Shown one piece after another: positions 36,401 through 49,517 of a stretch of DNA of 64,000 nt. Positions within the stretch are counted from its first letter, which is position 1. Every line of letters starts with the position of its first letter. The notes beneath the pieces are model-generated. The model was not told the origin of the DNA and searched no databases. It saw nothing but the letters and a program-made list of their open reading frames with translations. The DNA comes from Crocodylus rhombifer (lineage: Eukaryota > Chordata > Crocodylia > Crocodylidae), in contig JAVSML010018862.1 of assembly GCA_038503035.1 (NCBI GenBank), forward strand, positions 1 to 64,000. The letters are read 5' to 3'. Made by a program: the position numbers and the translations under genes.

Positions 36401-39400
36401 CTGCCATGCATTTGCATTTTCATAGACCTTCATTCTGCATACAGGCTTCCATTCAACCCAGGAGAGCACACAAAGAAACAACAGACTCTTCCTGTGCCTG
36501 AAGAAGGTGTTTGTAACCTGCAAAGACCAATTTTTCCAACTATTTGGTTGGTCTAATAAAAGATATCACAATAGGCAGCAGAAGGCTGGGTCTAATGGGG
36601 CTTATCCCTTCCAAATGCAAGGCAGTGGGTAGGGCCACAAGGCAGCCTAGGTGCAGGCTCTGGGTGGCTGCAGCTGGGGGGGAGAGATAAGACAGAGGTA
36701 GGCACTCACAGCCTGGTATGTGAATCACTGCCCAGCACAGCAGGTGAAAGTCTCTGAAGGGAAAAGACGGGGGCAGATATAGGCTCCCACAGTGAGGTTG
36801 GGAGTGGGGCAGATGCAGGGGCTTGGGTGAATGGGGCACTGGGGCAGGTGGTGGGATGGTTGGAGCATGGGTGACTCATGTAGGGGTGTGGGGAAGCTCC
36901 TGCTGCTGTGTGCACCCTAGAGGAGGCACGGAGGGGGGCAGTGTGCCCCCCAGATTAGTATGCAGTGTGGATGTGGGTTGCTGCTGCAGGCTGGGGCTCT
37001 GTGCCCCGCTGCTTTTGCTGCTGCTGTGAGAGCTGTGTGGCGCCTTGTGCCTGCTGCTGCCAGGTGGGCAGGGGACACAGCACAGGCTGGGGGTGGCACA
37101 CAAATGGCGTTGCATGGCTCCCAAGGCAGCAGCAGCAGGGTGAAGAGCTCAGCAGGCAGTGGCAGCCTGCCTCCATCCCGCGCTCAGATCTGGGGAGCAC
37201 ATGCCCCCCAGGTCACATCCGGTGGCAGGAGCCCCCTGGTGCCCCTGGACAAGCTGCTTGGGGTCCCATGACCCACCCCTGCCCCAGCCCCACTCCCTCC
37301 CTCACTGTGGGGGCCTCCATCTGCCCCTTCCCCTCCGCAGACTTATCTCCTGGGGGGGGTATGCACGCACATGCATGTTCAGTCCCACAATAATATTTTC
37401 TCCCTTCATCTGTGGATATCACATTTACCTAAATAACCTTGGCAGCTCCTACAGTCATTTTTGTTTCATGAAAATCTTAGCTTTCACCAAAAAAAAAAAT
37501 CTCTAGCTCTCATGGTGGTAGAGGAGACCTTGAAAATGTGAGCTCCATAAGCTGAGAAACTAGAAGCTAGTTTTAAAGCTCATGAGATTTAAAAAAAAAA
37601 ATCAATATTGTGACCTTAAGATTTCACTCATTTTTTTAGACACTTGAGGTTAGCAGTGCTCCTAAATTTCATGTTATCACCATCATGATGCCCTGTGCTG
37701 CTACTTGTATGAAGTATGGACCTTTATACAGAATTGTTCAAACCCAAACATTTAGGTACTCACACTTAATAGAAACTTGGTACCTGCTTGTATTTATAGG
37801 CATGAAAATGGACTTAGATGCCTTAATCTAAGTTGGAAAGCAGAACAAATAATTTTATTTGTTGCCAGGCTGACCAAAACTGTAAATGAGATGCACATAT
37901 TGCTAGGGCTATGCAAAGCTTATTTCACTGATTTGATTCGGCCTGACTTGGCAGCCAAATCTCTGAATCTGAATTGAATTAAGAGACCCATTAATCTCTC
38001 TGATTTGATTTGGAGAGATTAAACGATTCGGCCATAGACACAGCTTTATATAATTTTTCTGCATACCTCAAGGTACCAGGTGTGGCTTATGAGTGCTGCG
38101 ATGGTGGGGTGGGTGGAGTGTCTCATGGGAGTGTGGGGGAGTCCCCCGCATGCTCTGTGGCAGAAATGGATCAGGAGTACTTCCAGTCCACTTTTGGGTC
38201 CACTGCAGAGTACGAGGGGGGTGTCCCTCCCCTCCCCACTGGCTCAGCAACTGGTACCTCCTGGGTCTGGAGGGGTACCCAGGGTACCCCATGTGCTCGG
38301 CAGTGGATCGGAAGTACACCCAAGGTCCCCTGTGCTCCTGTGGGATGCTCCATCTGCCCCACCATCTCAGTGTTCATGAGCTATGCCTGGTACCTCAAGG
38401 TATGTAGAAAAAATATATAAAGCTGTGTCTGTGGCCAAATCGCTGATTGTGTGAATCAGAATCGAATCTTCAGATTAAGATTCGGCTAAATCAAATCGGG
38501 ATAGTGATCCAAATCAGTGAATCAAATCACTGTCCTGTGAATCGGGCCAAATCTGAATCGCTTTGCACATCTCTACATATTACCATTTGACTGTGCAGTG
38601 CCAGTGTAACAGAGGGAGGATTTCCCTGGTGGGAGGGGGTAGTAGTGAAGCAGATGGTGGATTAAAGCAGCAAATGGAAAAGCCTCTTTCTACATTGTTA
38701 TTTTTCAATGCTCTACCATTGATACTAGTGCATCTCTAAGAGTGATAATAGTGCTAGTGTAGGCAGTGCATCCCACATCCTGCATGCCTGTACGGATTTA
38801 ACCACTTTGTTGTCTAGTGATCACCTCTGCTCAGGGTTGAAAAAGAAGTTAACCTGCTGATAGCTCTTGCACAGTACTGCACTGGTGGGAATTTTAGGAA
38901 TAAGTCTAGCATTGACTCTGTTTATGAGACGCATGTTGCCTGACGTTTTAAATCTGGGAGAATCAGATTACAGAGTTTTCTGCATGATTAATACTTAGAT
39001 CATAGTTAATAATTATTTGCTGGGCAGAGATAGAATTGCAGAACTGTAGCTCTGTCATTGTTTTGGAACAAGAGGAAAGTAAGTTGCCAGGAACTATTGG
39101 CATGTGTCCTCACGTAGGTCCCATCTGAAAGACCATTTCTTTTTGTTTGATGTTAGTTTCTTGCATAGCTGCTGCTTAACTCTCTGAAGGAACATGTGAT
39201 TGTTGTGTTTATACAGGTAAACTAAATGATAAGGATTAATTACTTTCCAGCAGTGTTACAGAACAAAAATGTAAGAGGTGCCACTGATCTGTTCCTGCCT
39301 TTGACTGGATAGGTGGAATCCCACTGATCATAGAATCATAGAAGTAGGGTCAGAAGGGACCTTGTAGATCTTCAAGTCTGACCCCCTGCCTGGACAGGAA

Positions 39401-42400
39401 ATGAACTGGGCTCAAATGACTCCAGCCAGGTAGGCATCAAGCCTCTTCTTAAAGACCCCCAGGGTAGGAGCCAACACCACTTCCTTTGGAAGTTGGTTCC
39501 AGATCCTAGCTGCCCTAACTGTGAAGTTGTTCTTATGGATGTCTAATCTAAACTTTCTCTTCAACAACTTGTGGCTGTTATTCCTTGTTATGCCAGGGGG
39601 CACTAGGGGAAACAAGGTCTCTCCCAAACCCTTCTGGTCCCCCCTAGTGAGTTTATAGACAGTTACCTTTGCTTGTGAAGGCTGAACAGGTTCAGGTCCC
39701 ACAGTCTCTCATTGTAGGGTCTGTCCTGTTGTCCCTGGATCATGCGGGTGGCCCTCCTCTGGACCCTCTCAGTGTTGTCCATATCCCTCCTGAAGTGGGG
39801 CGCACAGAACTGGACACAGTACTCCGGCTGTGGCCTGACCAGTGTTGCGTAGAGGGGGAGGATCATCTCCTTGGCCCTGCTTGAGATGCACCTGTGGATG
39901 CACGACAAGGTCCGGTTAGCCCTTCCAACCGTGACCTCGCATTGTCGGCCCATGTTCATCTTGGAGTCGATAATGACTCCAAGATCCCTTTCTGCCTCCA
40001 TGCTCCCAAGAAGGGAGTTTCCCATCTTATAAGTGTGCTGCTGGTTACTACTGCCCAAGTGCAGCACCCTGCACTTGTCAGTATTGAAACGCATCCTGTT
40101 TTTGTTAGCCCACCCCTGTAACCTATACAGGTCTTGCTGCAGTCTTTCCCTCCCTGCAAGCGTGCTTACCTCATCCCAAATTTTTGTATCATCAGCAAAT
40201 TTAAACAGGTTGCTTTTCACCCTGTCATCCAAATTGCTGATAAAGAAATTGAACAGCGTGGGCCCAAGAACCGAATCCTGGGGGACTCCGCTGCCCACTT
40301 CTCCCCAGGTTGAATATGAGCCGTCCACCACCACCCTCTGAATACATCCCTTCAGCCAATCTGCAATCCATCTGACTGTAGGCATCAATGCCACAGTCGC
40401 CTATTTTTTTAATGAGGATGGGATGGGAGACGGTGTCAAAGGCCTTGCTGAAGTCCAGAAAGACTATGTCCATGGCAACACCTGCATCCATTGCCTTTGT
40501 GACCTGATCATAAAAGGCAATCAGGTTGGTCTGACATGACCTGCCCCTAATGAAACAACAATGCTGGTTGCCCTTGAGCATCATCCCTGAAGGTGGCCCA
40601 TCTCAGATGTGCTCCTTGATGATCTTCTCAAAGAGTTTCCCTAGGATTGAGGTAAGACTGATGGGCCTATAGTTGCCTGGGTCCTCCCTTTTTTAAAGAT
40701 GGGGACCACGTTGGCTATCTTCCAATCGTCTGGCACCTGGCCTGAGCACCATGAGCGCTTGTAAAGCCATACCAAGGGCCCTGCAATAACCCCTGCTAGC
40801 TCCCTCAACACCCTGGGGTGGAGAGCATCTGGACCTGCTGATCTGAACATGTCCAGCCCCTCCAGAAGCTCTCTAACCCAGTCCTCCCCAACCTGAGGTC
40901 TGGAGGCATTCCCCCTAGAGTCCATCTTGCATCACGGTGGGGAAGTCCCAGTCCCTGCACAAGAAAATGGAGGTGAAGAATTGGTTAAAGAGGTCTGCTT
41001 TCTCCTCTGGGGCAACTACCAGATTGCCCGGAGAATCTTGCAGGGGCCCCACGTTTCCCGGTGCCTTCTTCGTCCTCCCTATATATTTGAAAAAGGACTT
41101 TTTATTATCTTTGCTCTTGGACACTAGTCCTAGCTCTATGTCCGCCTTAGCTTTCCTGACAGCCCCTACAGGCCGGAGCAGAGGAGGTATATGCCTCTTT
41201 GGAAATAGCACCCCCGCCTTCCACTGGGCGTACGCCGCCTTTTTGGCAATCAGGCATTCCCGGACACCCTTGGTGAGCCAGGGGGGCTTTTGGGCACTCT
41301 TGCCCCCCTTGTTTCTTGTTGAGATGATCACCCCTTGGGCCCTGAGTATCGTCTCCTTAAGGAGCAACCACTCATCTTGGGCACTGAGTTCCCCTGCTCT
41401 CAAGAACCCCAGTGCCTCTCCCACTAATCTCAACTTGTTGAAGTTGGCCCTCTCGAAGTCTAGGACTACCACCTTGCTGCAGGCCCTTGACACCCTGCGC
41501 TGGATGGTGAATTCCAGCAAGCGATGATCACTATCACCCAGGTGGTCAAGAACCTGGAGGCCCCTTACCAGGTTGTCGCCCGTGGCCAGGACCAGGTCCC
41601 ACAGGGCATTTCCTTTGGTGGGACTGTGCAACCTCCTGAATTAAGTGGAGGTCCTGTATCTCGGCCAGGAACCTCCTGGAACGGTCCAACCTGGCTGACT
41701 GTTCCTCCCAGCAGACATCCGGGTAATTTAAATCACCCATGACAACTACATCCCTTGCCTTAAGTGGCCCTGCAAGCTGACCCAAAAATTCCCGGTCCAG
41801 CCCCTCCCCTTGGTTGGGGGGTCTGTAGTAGACCCCCACTGTTAAATCCCTCTCCCCACGGCCTCCTTGTATCTTGACCCAGAGCACTTCAGCTTGCCTC
41901 TCCTCTGACCCTATTTTGCTGGCAGAGGATGTGTATTGCTCCTTGATGTAAAGCACCACACCCCCACCTTTCCTTCCTTCTCTAGCCCGCCTGTAAAGCC
42001 TATATCCCGTAATGCTAACTGCTCAGTCGTGGGATGAATCCCACCACGTTTCTGTAAGCCCTATTATGTCTGGCCTTGAACTGGCTATTCTGAGGGCGAG
42101 TTCCTCCTGTTTGTTCCCTATACTATGGGCATTGGTATATAGGCATTTAAGGCCTTGCATAGCTGCATGTGCCAGAATGACTTCTCATTTTAGACCCTTT
42201 CAATAGTATAAACAGGGCTTTCATGGAAATAGTTGACTTTCCCACTTTTACTTTCATTTCTATCTTTTCTGAACAGCACATACCCTTCAATGCACAACCA
42301 TTACCATTTCACTCTATTATTTGGTTTTGCAGTCTGCACTAGTAGTTCTGAGTTCTTTCATTTTGTTGCCAAGGCTCTTTGTATACAAATATTTCAGTTG

Positions 42401-45400
42401 ATTCTCAGGCCTCCAACACATGCTACATTTAAGACGTGATTAACTAGCTAATCATGCCTAAAGTGCCATACTTACGCAAATTCAGAATGACTGCCCCCTC
42501 CCAACCCCCGCCATAATTACATTCTAGACATGGAAAATGTATACATTTTTTATAATTTTCCATTTGTAGAATCTAATTATTGGAGGGCTGTCTTAAATTG
42601 CACCCCCCCACACTGCTGCAGTGGGGGGCAGGTAGTGGGAGAAGTAGTGTAGGGTGGAGATCAAGCAGCTTGCTCCCTTTTGTGCCTGCCATCCCATTGC
42701 CTTGGCCCTTCTCTCCCTCTTCCCCACCTCCTCTCACTTATCCTTATTCTGGTACTGAGAGGCTCTGTCCCCACTCCAGAGGCAATGGCAGAGCAGCACT
42801 GGGGTGCAGCCAGAGCTGTCATTGCTGCTGCTACCAGGCTGTGCTGGAGCTGTGCTCTATGTTTGGGCATGGGTAAATGACAGGGGAAGTGGGGAAGTAT
42901 GGCAGAAGTTATGGGGGAAGAGAGATGTGGGGAGGGGCAGAGGCAGCAGGGGAGCAGGCAGCAGCTGTGGCTTCAGCTTGGGTCAGGTCCAGAGCTGACA
43001 CTGGACCCACAGCAGCTGCCTGCCCCACCACCTCACTACCTTGTACTCAATTACAAGATGATGGGGTTTTTGTCTCATCTTGGTATTGAATAAGTGTAGC
43101 CATAACCTAGCCACATGTTGAAGTCAGTTTAAGGCATGATAATACAGTAAACAAACCACAAAGTTGTTATACATTGTACATGTAAAAACTTTGGCTCATT
43201 TGTATCATGCCTTAAATTGAACATGTGACTGGTTGGGGCTGGACTGTAACAGATCCTGACACTCAGCCAAGTGTCAGCTGAGATGCACATGTGGTTTTCT
43301 TAAGTTCCTGTAGTTTTATAGCTCCTGGCTCACAGGAACTATGGGATCAGGCTACAGAAGCCCAATCCCAGGGTCCTTGTGCCCATGGATGAGTGACTGC
43401 GTGTGCCCTCCAGCTGGTGACCTGCCTAGGGCCAATTCTATATCCTGGTTCAATCCCTTGCCCCAACTGACAATCACCTGATTGTGTTTCAGCTTGTTGG
43501 TGTGGAGGGAGCTGTGGATCATGACCTAATCCCCAGTCCCTAAATTGCACCTTCTGCCATACCACACATGCATGGCAGAACATGCAGTTATTGGGATGGT
43601 GGATTAGATTCCATCACACCTTCAAATGAACACATGGGAAAGAATTGGTGGGGGATGTAGAAGTGGATGGTAAGTTGGGCAGCAGTGACCATGAGATGAT
43701 TGTGTTCAGGATCCTGACATAAGGAAGGAAGGCGAGCAGCAGAGTGTGGACCCTGGACTTCAGAGTAGCAGACTTAGACTCCCTTTGGGAACTGATGGGC
43801 AAGATCCCCTGGGAAGCCAGTCTGACGGGGAAAGGTGTCTAGGAGAGCTGGTTGCATTTTAAAGAAACCTTACTGAGGGTACAGGACCAAACCATCCCAA
43901 TGTGCGGGAAGACTAGCAAATATGGCAAGCGACCAGCTTGGCTTAGCAAAGAACTCTTCAGTGAGCTTAAATACAAAAAAGAAGCTTACAAGAAGTAGAA
44001 GCTTAAACAAAGAACTTGGGAGGAGCATAAGAATGTTGCTCAGGCATGCAAGGATGAAGTCAGGAAGGCCAAAGCACAACTGGAGTTGCAGCTAGCAAGG
44101 GATGTGAAGGATAACAAGGGTTTCTACTAGGGCTGTGCGAAGCTTCAGTTGCTGATTCGATTTGGAGGAGGTTTGGCCTGATTTGGCAACCGAATTGCCA
44201 AATCCGAATTGAATTGGGAGACCCATTAATCTCTCCAAATCGAATCGGCAGCCTCTGATTCGATATGGAGAGATTTAATGATTTGGTCATAGACACAGCT
44301 TTATATGTTTGTTTTTTTTCTATGCACCTCGACGTACCAGGTGTGGGTCATGAATGCAATACATCCAAGGGTGCTGAGGGAGTTGGCTGATGTGGTTGCA
44401 GAGCCACTGGCTATTATCTTTGAAAACTTGTGGCAATCAGGGGAGGTCCCATATAACTGGAAAAAGGCAAATATAGTGCCCATCTTTAAGAAAGGGAAGA
44501 AGGAGGATCTAGGGGAACTACAGACCGGTCAGCCTCACCTCAGTCCCCAGAAAAATCATGGAGGAGGTCCTCAAATAATACATTTCTAAGCACTTGGAGG
44601 AGAAGGAGGTGATTAGGAATAGTCGGCATGAGTTCACCAAGGGCAAGTCATACCTAACCAATCTGATTGCCTTCTTTGATGAGATAACTGGCTCTGTGGT
44701 TGTGGGGAAAGCAGTGGACATAATATGCATTGACTTTAGCAAGGTTTTTCACACCATCTCCCACAACATTCTTATAAGCAAGCTGAGGAAGTGTAGGTTG
44801 GATGAATGGACTGTAAGGTAGATGGAAAGCTGGCTGGATTGTTGGGTTCAATGTCTAGGTGGCAGCTGGTATTAAGTTGAGTGCCCCAGGGGTCAGTCCT
44901 GGGGCCAGCTTTTTCAATATTTTCATTAACAGTCTGGAAAATGGGATGGATTGCACCCTCAGGAAGTTCATGGATGACACCAGGCTGTGGGGAGTAGTAG
45001 ATACACTGGAGAGGAGGGCTAGGATTTAGAGTGACTTGGATGAATTGGAGGATTAGGCCAAAAGGAATCTCATGAGGTTCAACAAGGACAAGTGCAAAGT
45101 CCTTCACTTAGGATAGGATAGAAGATTCCCATGCAGCACTACAGCCTGGGGACTGACTAACTAAGCAGCAGCTCTGCAGCAAAGGGCCTGGGGATTATAG
45201 TAAACAATAAGATGGATATGAGTCAGCAGTGTGCTCGTGTTGCCAAGAAGCAGGGCTGTCCCCAGGGGGGCGAACTGGGGCAACTGACCCAAACCACGTG
45301 CTTTGAGGGGCTCTGTGGTCAGTGCTGCATAGGCTCTGCCATGGCCACCTTGCACTGCTGCTGCTGAGTGCCACTGGCTCTGCTGCTGCCACCACTGAGC

Positions 45401-48400
45401 ACTGCCGGCTCCAGCCGCTTGCCCCTTGGGCCGCACGCAGGCTGATATGCCCCAGGCCTTGCACACACCTAGGGATGGCTCTGCCAAGAAGGCTAACAGC
45501 ATACTGGACTGCAATAGTAGAAGCCTTGCCAGCAGATCAAGGGAAGTAATTATTCCACTCTACTTTGCACTGGTGAGGCCACAGCTGAAGTACTGTGCCT
45601 GGTTTTGGGCCCCACACGATAGAAAGGATGTGGACAAGTTCAAGAGAGTCCAGCAGAGAGTGACAAAAATGGTTCAGGGGCTGGGGCACATGTCTCATGA
45701 GGAGAGGCTGAGGGAACTGGGTTTTAATTTGCACAAGAGAAGATTGTGGGGGGATAGGGGGGCGGGATATGATAGCAGCCTTTAACTACCTGAATGGGGG
45801 AGGGTCCATAGAGGATGGAGCTAGCCTGTTCTTAGCTGTGGCAGACGATAGAACAAGGAGCAATGGTCTCAAGTTGCAGCAAGGGAAATTTAGGTTAGAT
45901 ATTAGGAAGAACTTTCTCACTAGGAAGGTGGTGAAGCACTGGAACAGGTTACCCAGAGAGGTTGTGGAATCTCCATCCTTCAGAGTTTTTATAAGGCCTG
46001 GCTTGACAAAGCCCTGGCTGTAATGATCTAGTTGGGAATGATCTGCTTTGAGCAAGGGGTTGGACTAGATGACTTCCTGAGGTCCCTTTCAACCCTAATT
46101 TGTCTATCAGCCAGTAGCCTTAATATCCACACCCAATTCCTTAACCTGATTAGATTGTCTTTTCACCAGTTGTATCACCTACCTGACTGGTGTTGCTGAT
46201 GACATTAGTGTTTTTCTTTGCTTTGTTTTTCTCTGACCCACTAAGATTAATGTATTGATTTCTGTATCCTTATTTATCCATTTTCTGTGCACTACAACCA
46301 GGCACTGGCAATTACATGAGTCTTCCAAAATGTTCTCTTCCTTTCTTACTACTTAATCATGTGACCTTGATCCCAAAATGTCTGTAGTATCCCAAAATGC
46401 CTGTAGTATACTCAGGTGGGATTCACCTACTGAGAAAAGTGCTCTATGTGATTGTTTGTTTCCCAGTGACTGAACATCCCCAAGCCTTTCTTGAAGAGCT
46501 GATCCTAGAGCCATCTGTTGACCTTCATTATCTTGTCACATTTGCCCTCCATTAAGAACTGAATGAAGAATGATCAAGATGCTGAATACTGTTCAGGGAG
46601 AGCTCATTCCCCTGTACATTCTAGTGCAGGTTTCACTTCAATAAGCCCAATATAGTAATAGAGTGCACTGTCTGTTAGATAAAGTGTCTGTTAGAATATC
46701 ATCAAACCTTCCCACCTGCATTTTGATGTGAACATTAACTGGAAAAAATTGAAGTGGAACATTTCAACAAAAGTTACCTACAGCCTAAATTTGCATTTCT
46801 GTCTCAAGGCTCCTAATTACACATTTTCTACACATCTTTAGAATCTGTTAATTAAACCAAGAAAAACCATGAAGGCCAAGTCTCTGCTCCACACCTTGGT
46901 CTTTTTACAGTTGTAGGCTGCATGGTGCTAGTAGTGGTTCTCAACCTTTTTGGACTTGAGGCTCCCCTCATCTAGCTCCAGACACCCCTCTGCAACTTTT
47001 GTAAGTTAAGCAGCGCCCCATTTCAAAAATTAATTAATTTATTACAGTGCTTAGCTCCTAACAGCTATGTTGGGTAGTCAGGACAGGACAACAGTTAGGC
47101 AGAGACTGACCTTACCACCTCACATGCTCATCTTCTTGCACCTCATGGCACCCTTCAAAATCTTGTGGCATCCTGATGGCCTGGTGCCCTGGTTGAGAAT
47201 CAGGGCAGCAGCAGGCACCTAGGACTGTGGGTTTGAGGTTGAGGGCAATTCATTTGCAGGTGCTTTATCACTCATTTGAGTACTTGTTTATCTCCCTGCC
47301 TTGCTACCTTCATCTTCTGCTTTCTGCTCAAATTTGGTCTTTGATAGTGGGGCCCATAAAATTCTTCATCTGTTCAAAATACCAATCTCTCTTTATAGAT
47401 CTCTTAATGGGCTGGACTGTTGCCCATAAGACAATATCTTTAAACAATTCGTCAATTTTCATCTAAACTGAAGTTTTTAAGTAGCTAATGGTACTTCTTA
47501 CTGGAAAGCCTTGTGACTCAAGGTGGCTCTGAACCTTACCCACTTTTTTTCATCTAGAAAAGAAAAGTAGTAAGACCCTTGTTATTTTTATAGCTAGAAC
47601 TGGGTGAAAAAAGTGGTAAAGAGCAAGTTCGTAAAAACTTGTGATATTTGATTATCCCTTAGTCAGAAATTCAACTTGGATTCACAGAATTTTTCATCTG
47701 GAAAAAGAAACTTGGGGTTAGGTTCACAGAGCTGCTGAAGGAAGTAGCTTTGGAACTTATTTGTCTCCCTTAGGTCAGAAGTTAGAGCAGTTATTCACAA
47801 TGTGAGACCCAGGTTTAGTTTCTCTTCTTCCCAAGAGAATTTGAACTCGCATCTCTGTGTGCATTAAGCAGCAGGGTGTATATAGCATTCTGATGTAGAT
47901 TTCCTGAGTTTCTTTTGTTGGAGCTGTTTCATTGTGCATAAAATATAAATATTCATTGAGGCAATGAGCAAACATGGATACTTAGCTTCCAGTTCCTGCT
48001 CCAGTGAATGTTTAATTTATACAAAGTGCAACTGTATCAGCAAGAGAGATTGAGAGCACCTCTCTCCACCATAATGTAAAGCACAACAGATGGGCCACTC
48101 TCCTTGTAGACTAGGTTCAGATCCCTTCATGTGGAGGAGGGAAACAAAGTGGATTTTCCCACATCCTGCATGCTAACCCCCAGGCTGGATAAAGAGAAAA
48201 CACCAGTTCTGTGAACCTCACCCATTATTTTTTCTGATTTTCATATGAGTGACCAGAATGAAATGTTGCATGCCCAATAAATGTTTTTCTTTTTTCAGTG
48301 AAGGAGGAAAAATGTTACATTTGGTTGGATCAAAGCCACACATATTGTTTCACCTATTTTAATTCTGCTGCTGAACCAAAAAAATGAATTATTCTGACAG

Positions 48401-49464
48401 CCCTAACTACAGAACTGACTATAGAAGAACATCCAGAAGAGAGAGGGGCTTCATTCTGGTGATGCTATTTGTATAAATGGGTCTCTGTTTATTCATCCAG
48501 GGATTTCCCCTTCACTTCAGCACCGCAGTGTGTTTGTCAATCTTCTTGCTCACTATAAACCCTAATTCAGATTCAGTTGTTGCATTCCAGAATAGGGTTA
48601 TCCATCCTACAGCTGTGACCTGCCTTCTTTCATCCTAGATGTTCATAACACTCCCTTTGGCTGTAATAAAATGCATTTAGTTTTAGTATACCTAGATTAC
48701 CAAGTGATCAAGATCATTCCATATGCCTGCATTCTCCTTCCATATTACTTACCACTCTGCCAATCTCTGTCCTCCATAGATTTTATCAGCAGATATTTTT
48801 AAATATTTACTTTCAGGTTGCTATTCAAACATTTTCATTAACAAAAGACCTAAACCCAATGTCTGTGAAACCTCTCTAAAAACACTACCCATTGGCAAGT
48901 ACTTTCTGAGATTGTCCTTTAGCCAGTTTTTAATCCATTCAGCATATGCTCTTGGTATAGTTTTTTTTTAAAAGGCATAATTTTAGGAACATGGAAGGCA
49001 AAAAAACAGTGAAGATCATTGACAGAACTTGTTGGTTTTTTTACATTTGGGTCACTGCATGAGTGACTTATTCCATTTGTGTTAAAACAAAACATAAGCA
49101 GTTATTTAACATGACATTCTTCTTGTGCAAAACAACAGAACAATAATCTGGTGGTTACCAAGGAAATGAGAACCCACCATTCATTCACATTTGGATTCAG
49201 GAAAGCCAGGTAAATGGAATTTAATTTCATTCTATGCTACCTTAGGCATCTCTGGCATTTAGTAAAACAAACGATGCTCATATTTTCTTCTGCTCCCCTT
49301 TTGATTTTCTGTGAAGGATTGAGATGTTTCCCATTCTGTAAATAAATGTAGCTGCTCTGTTGGTGAAGGACAGTGCTCTGGAAGAATGACATCCTTTGTA
49401 TTGCAGCTCTGGTGCCACTATGACCTCCAAGTAAAACAGATCTTTATCTTTCTGCTTAAAACAT

Positions 49465-49517
<53 letters not shown>

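Larger units (their letters stand above)
43600..46107 (+). mobile_element. CR1 LINE, + strand, interrupted by two DNA transposons
   Basis: Old CR1 ORF2. The endonuclease end is at 43640-43860. The RT region at 44345-45110 includes [39 protein letters not shown] and [19 protein letters not shown]. The C-terminus is at 45490-46020 ([32 protein letters not shown]). 3' end GATGACTTCCTGAGGTCCC at about 46070. Insertions at 44129-44352 and 45251-45483. Between the first insertion's flanks some CR1 sequence is missing. Confidence 0.9.

Noticed and set aside
36823..37506. Multiple open frames around 36.8-37.5 kb
   Set aside because: CTG/CCC-rich low-complexity sequence open in most frames; no domain.
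42580..43093. Overlapping open frames at 42.6-43.1 kb
   Set aside because: GC-rich repeat body with Gly/Arg/Gln-biased products; no evidence of a gene.
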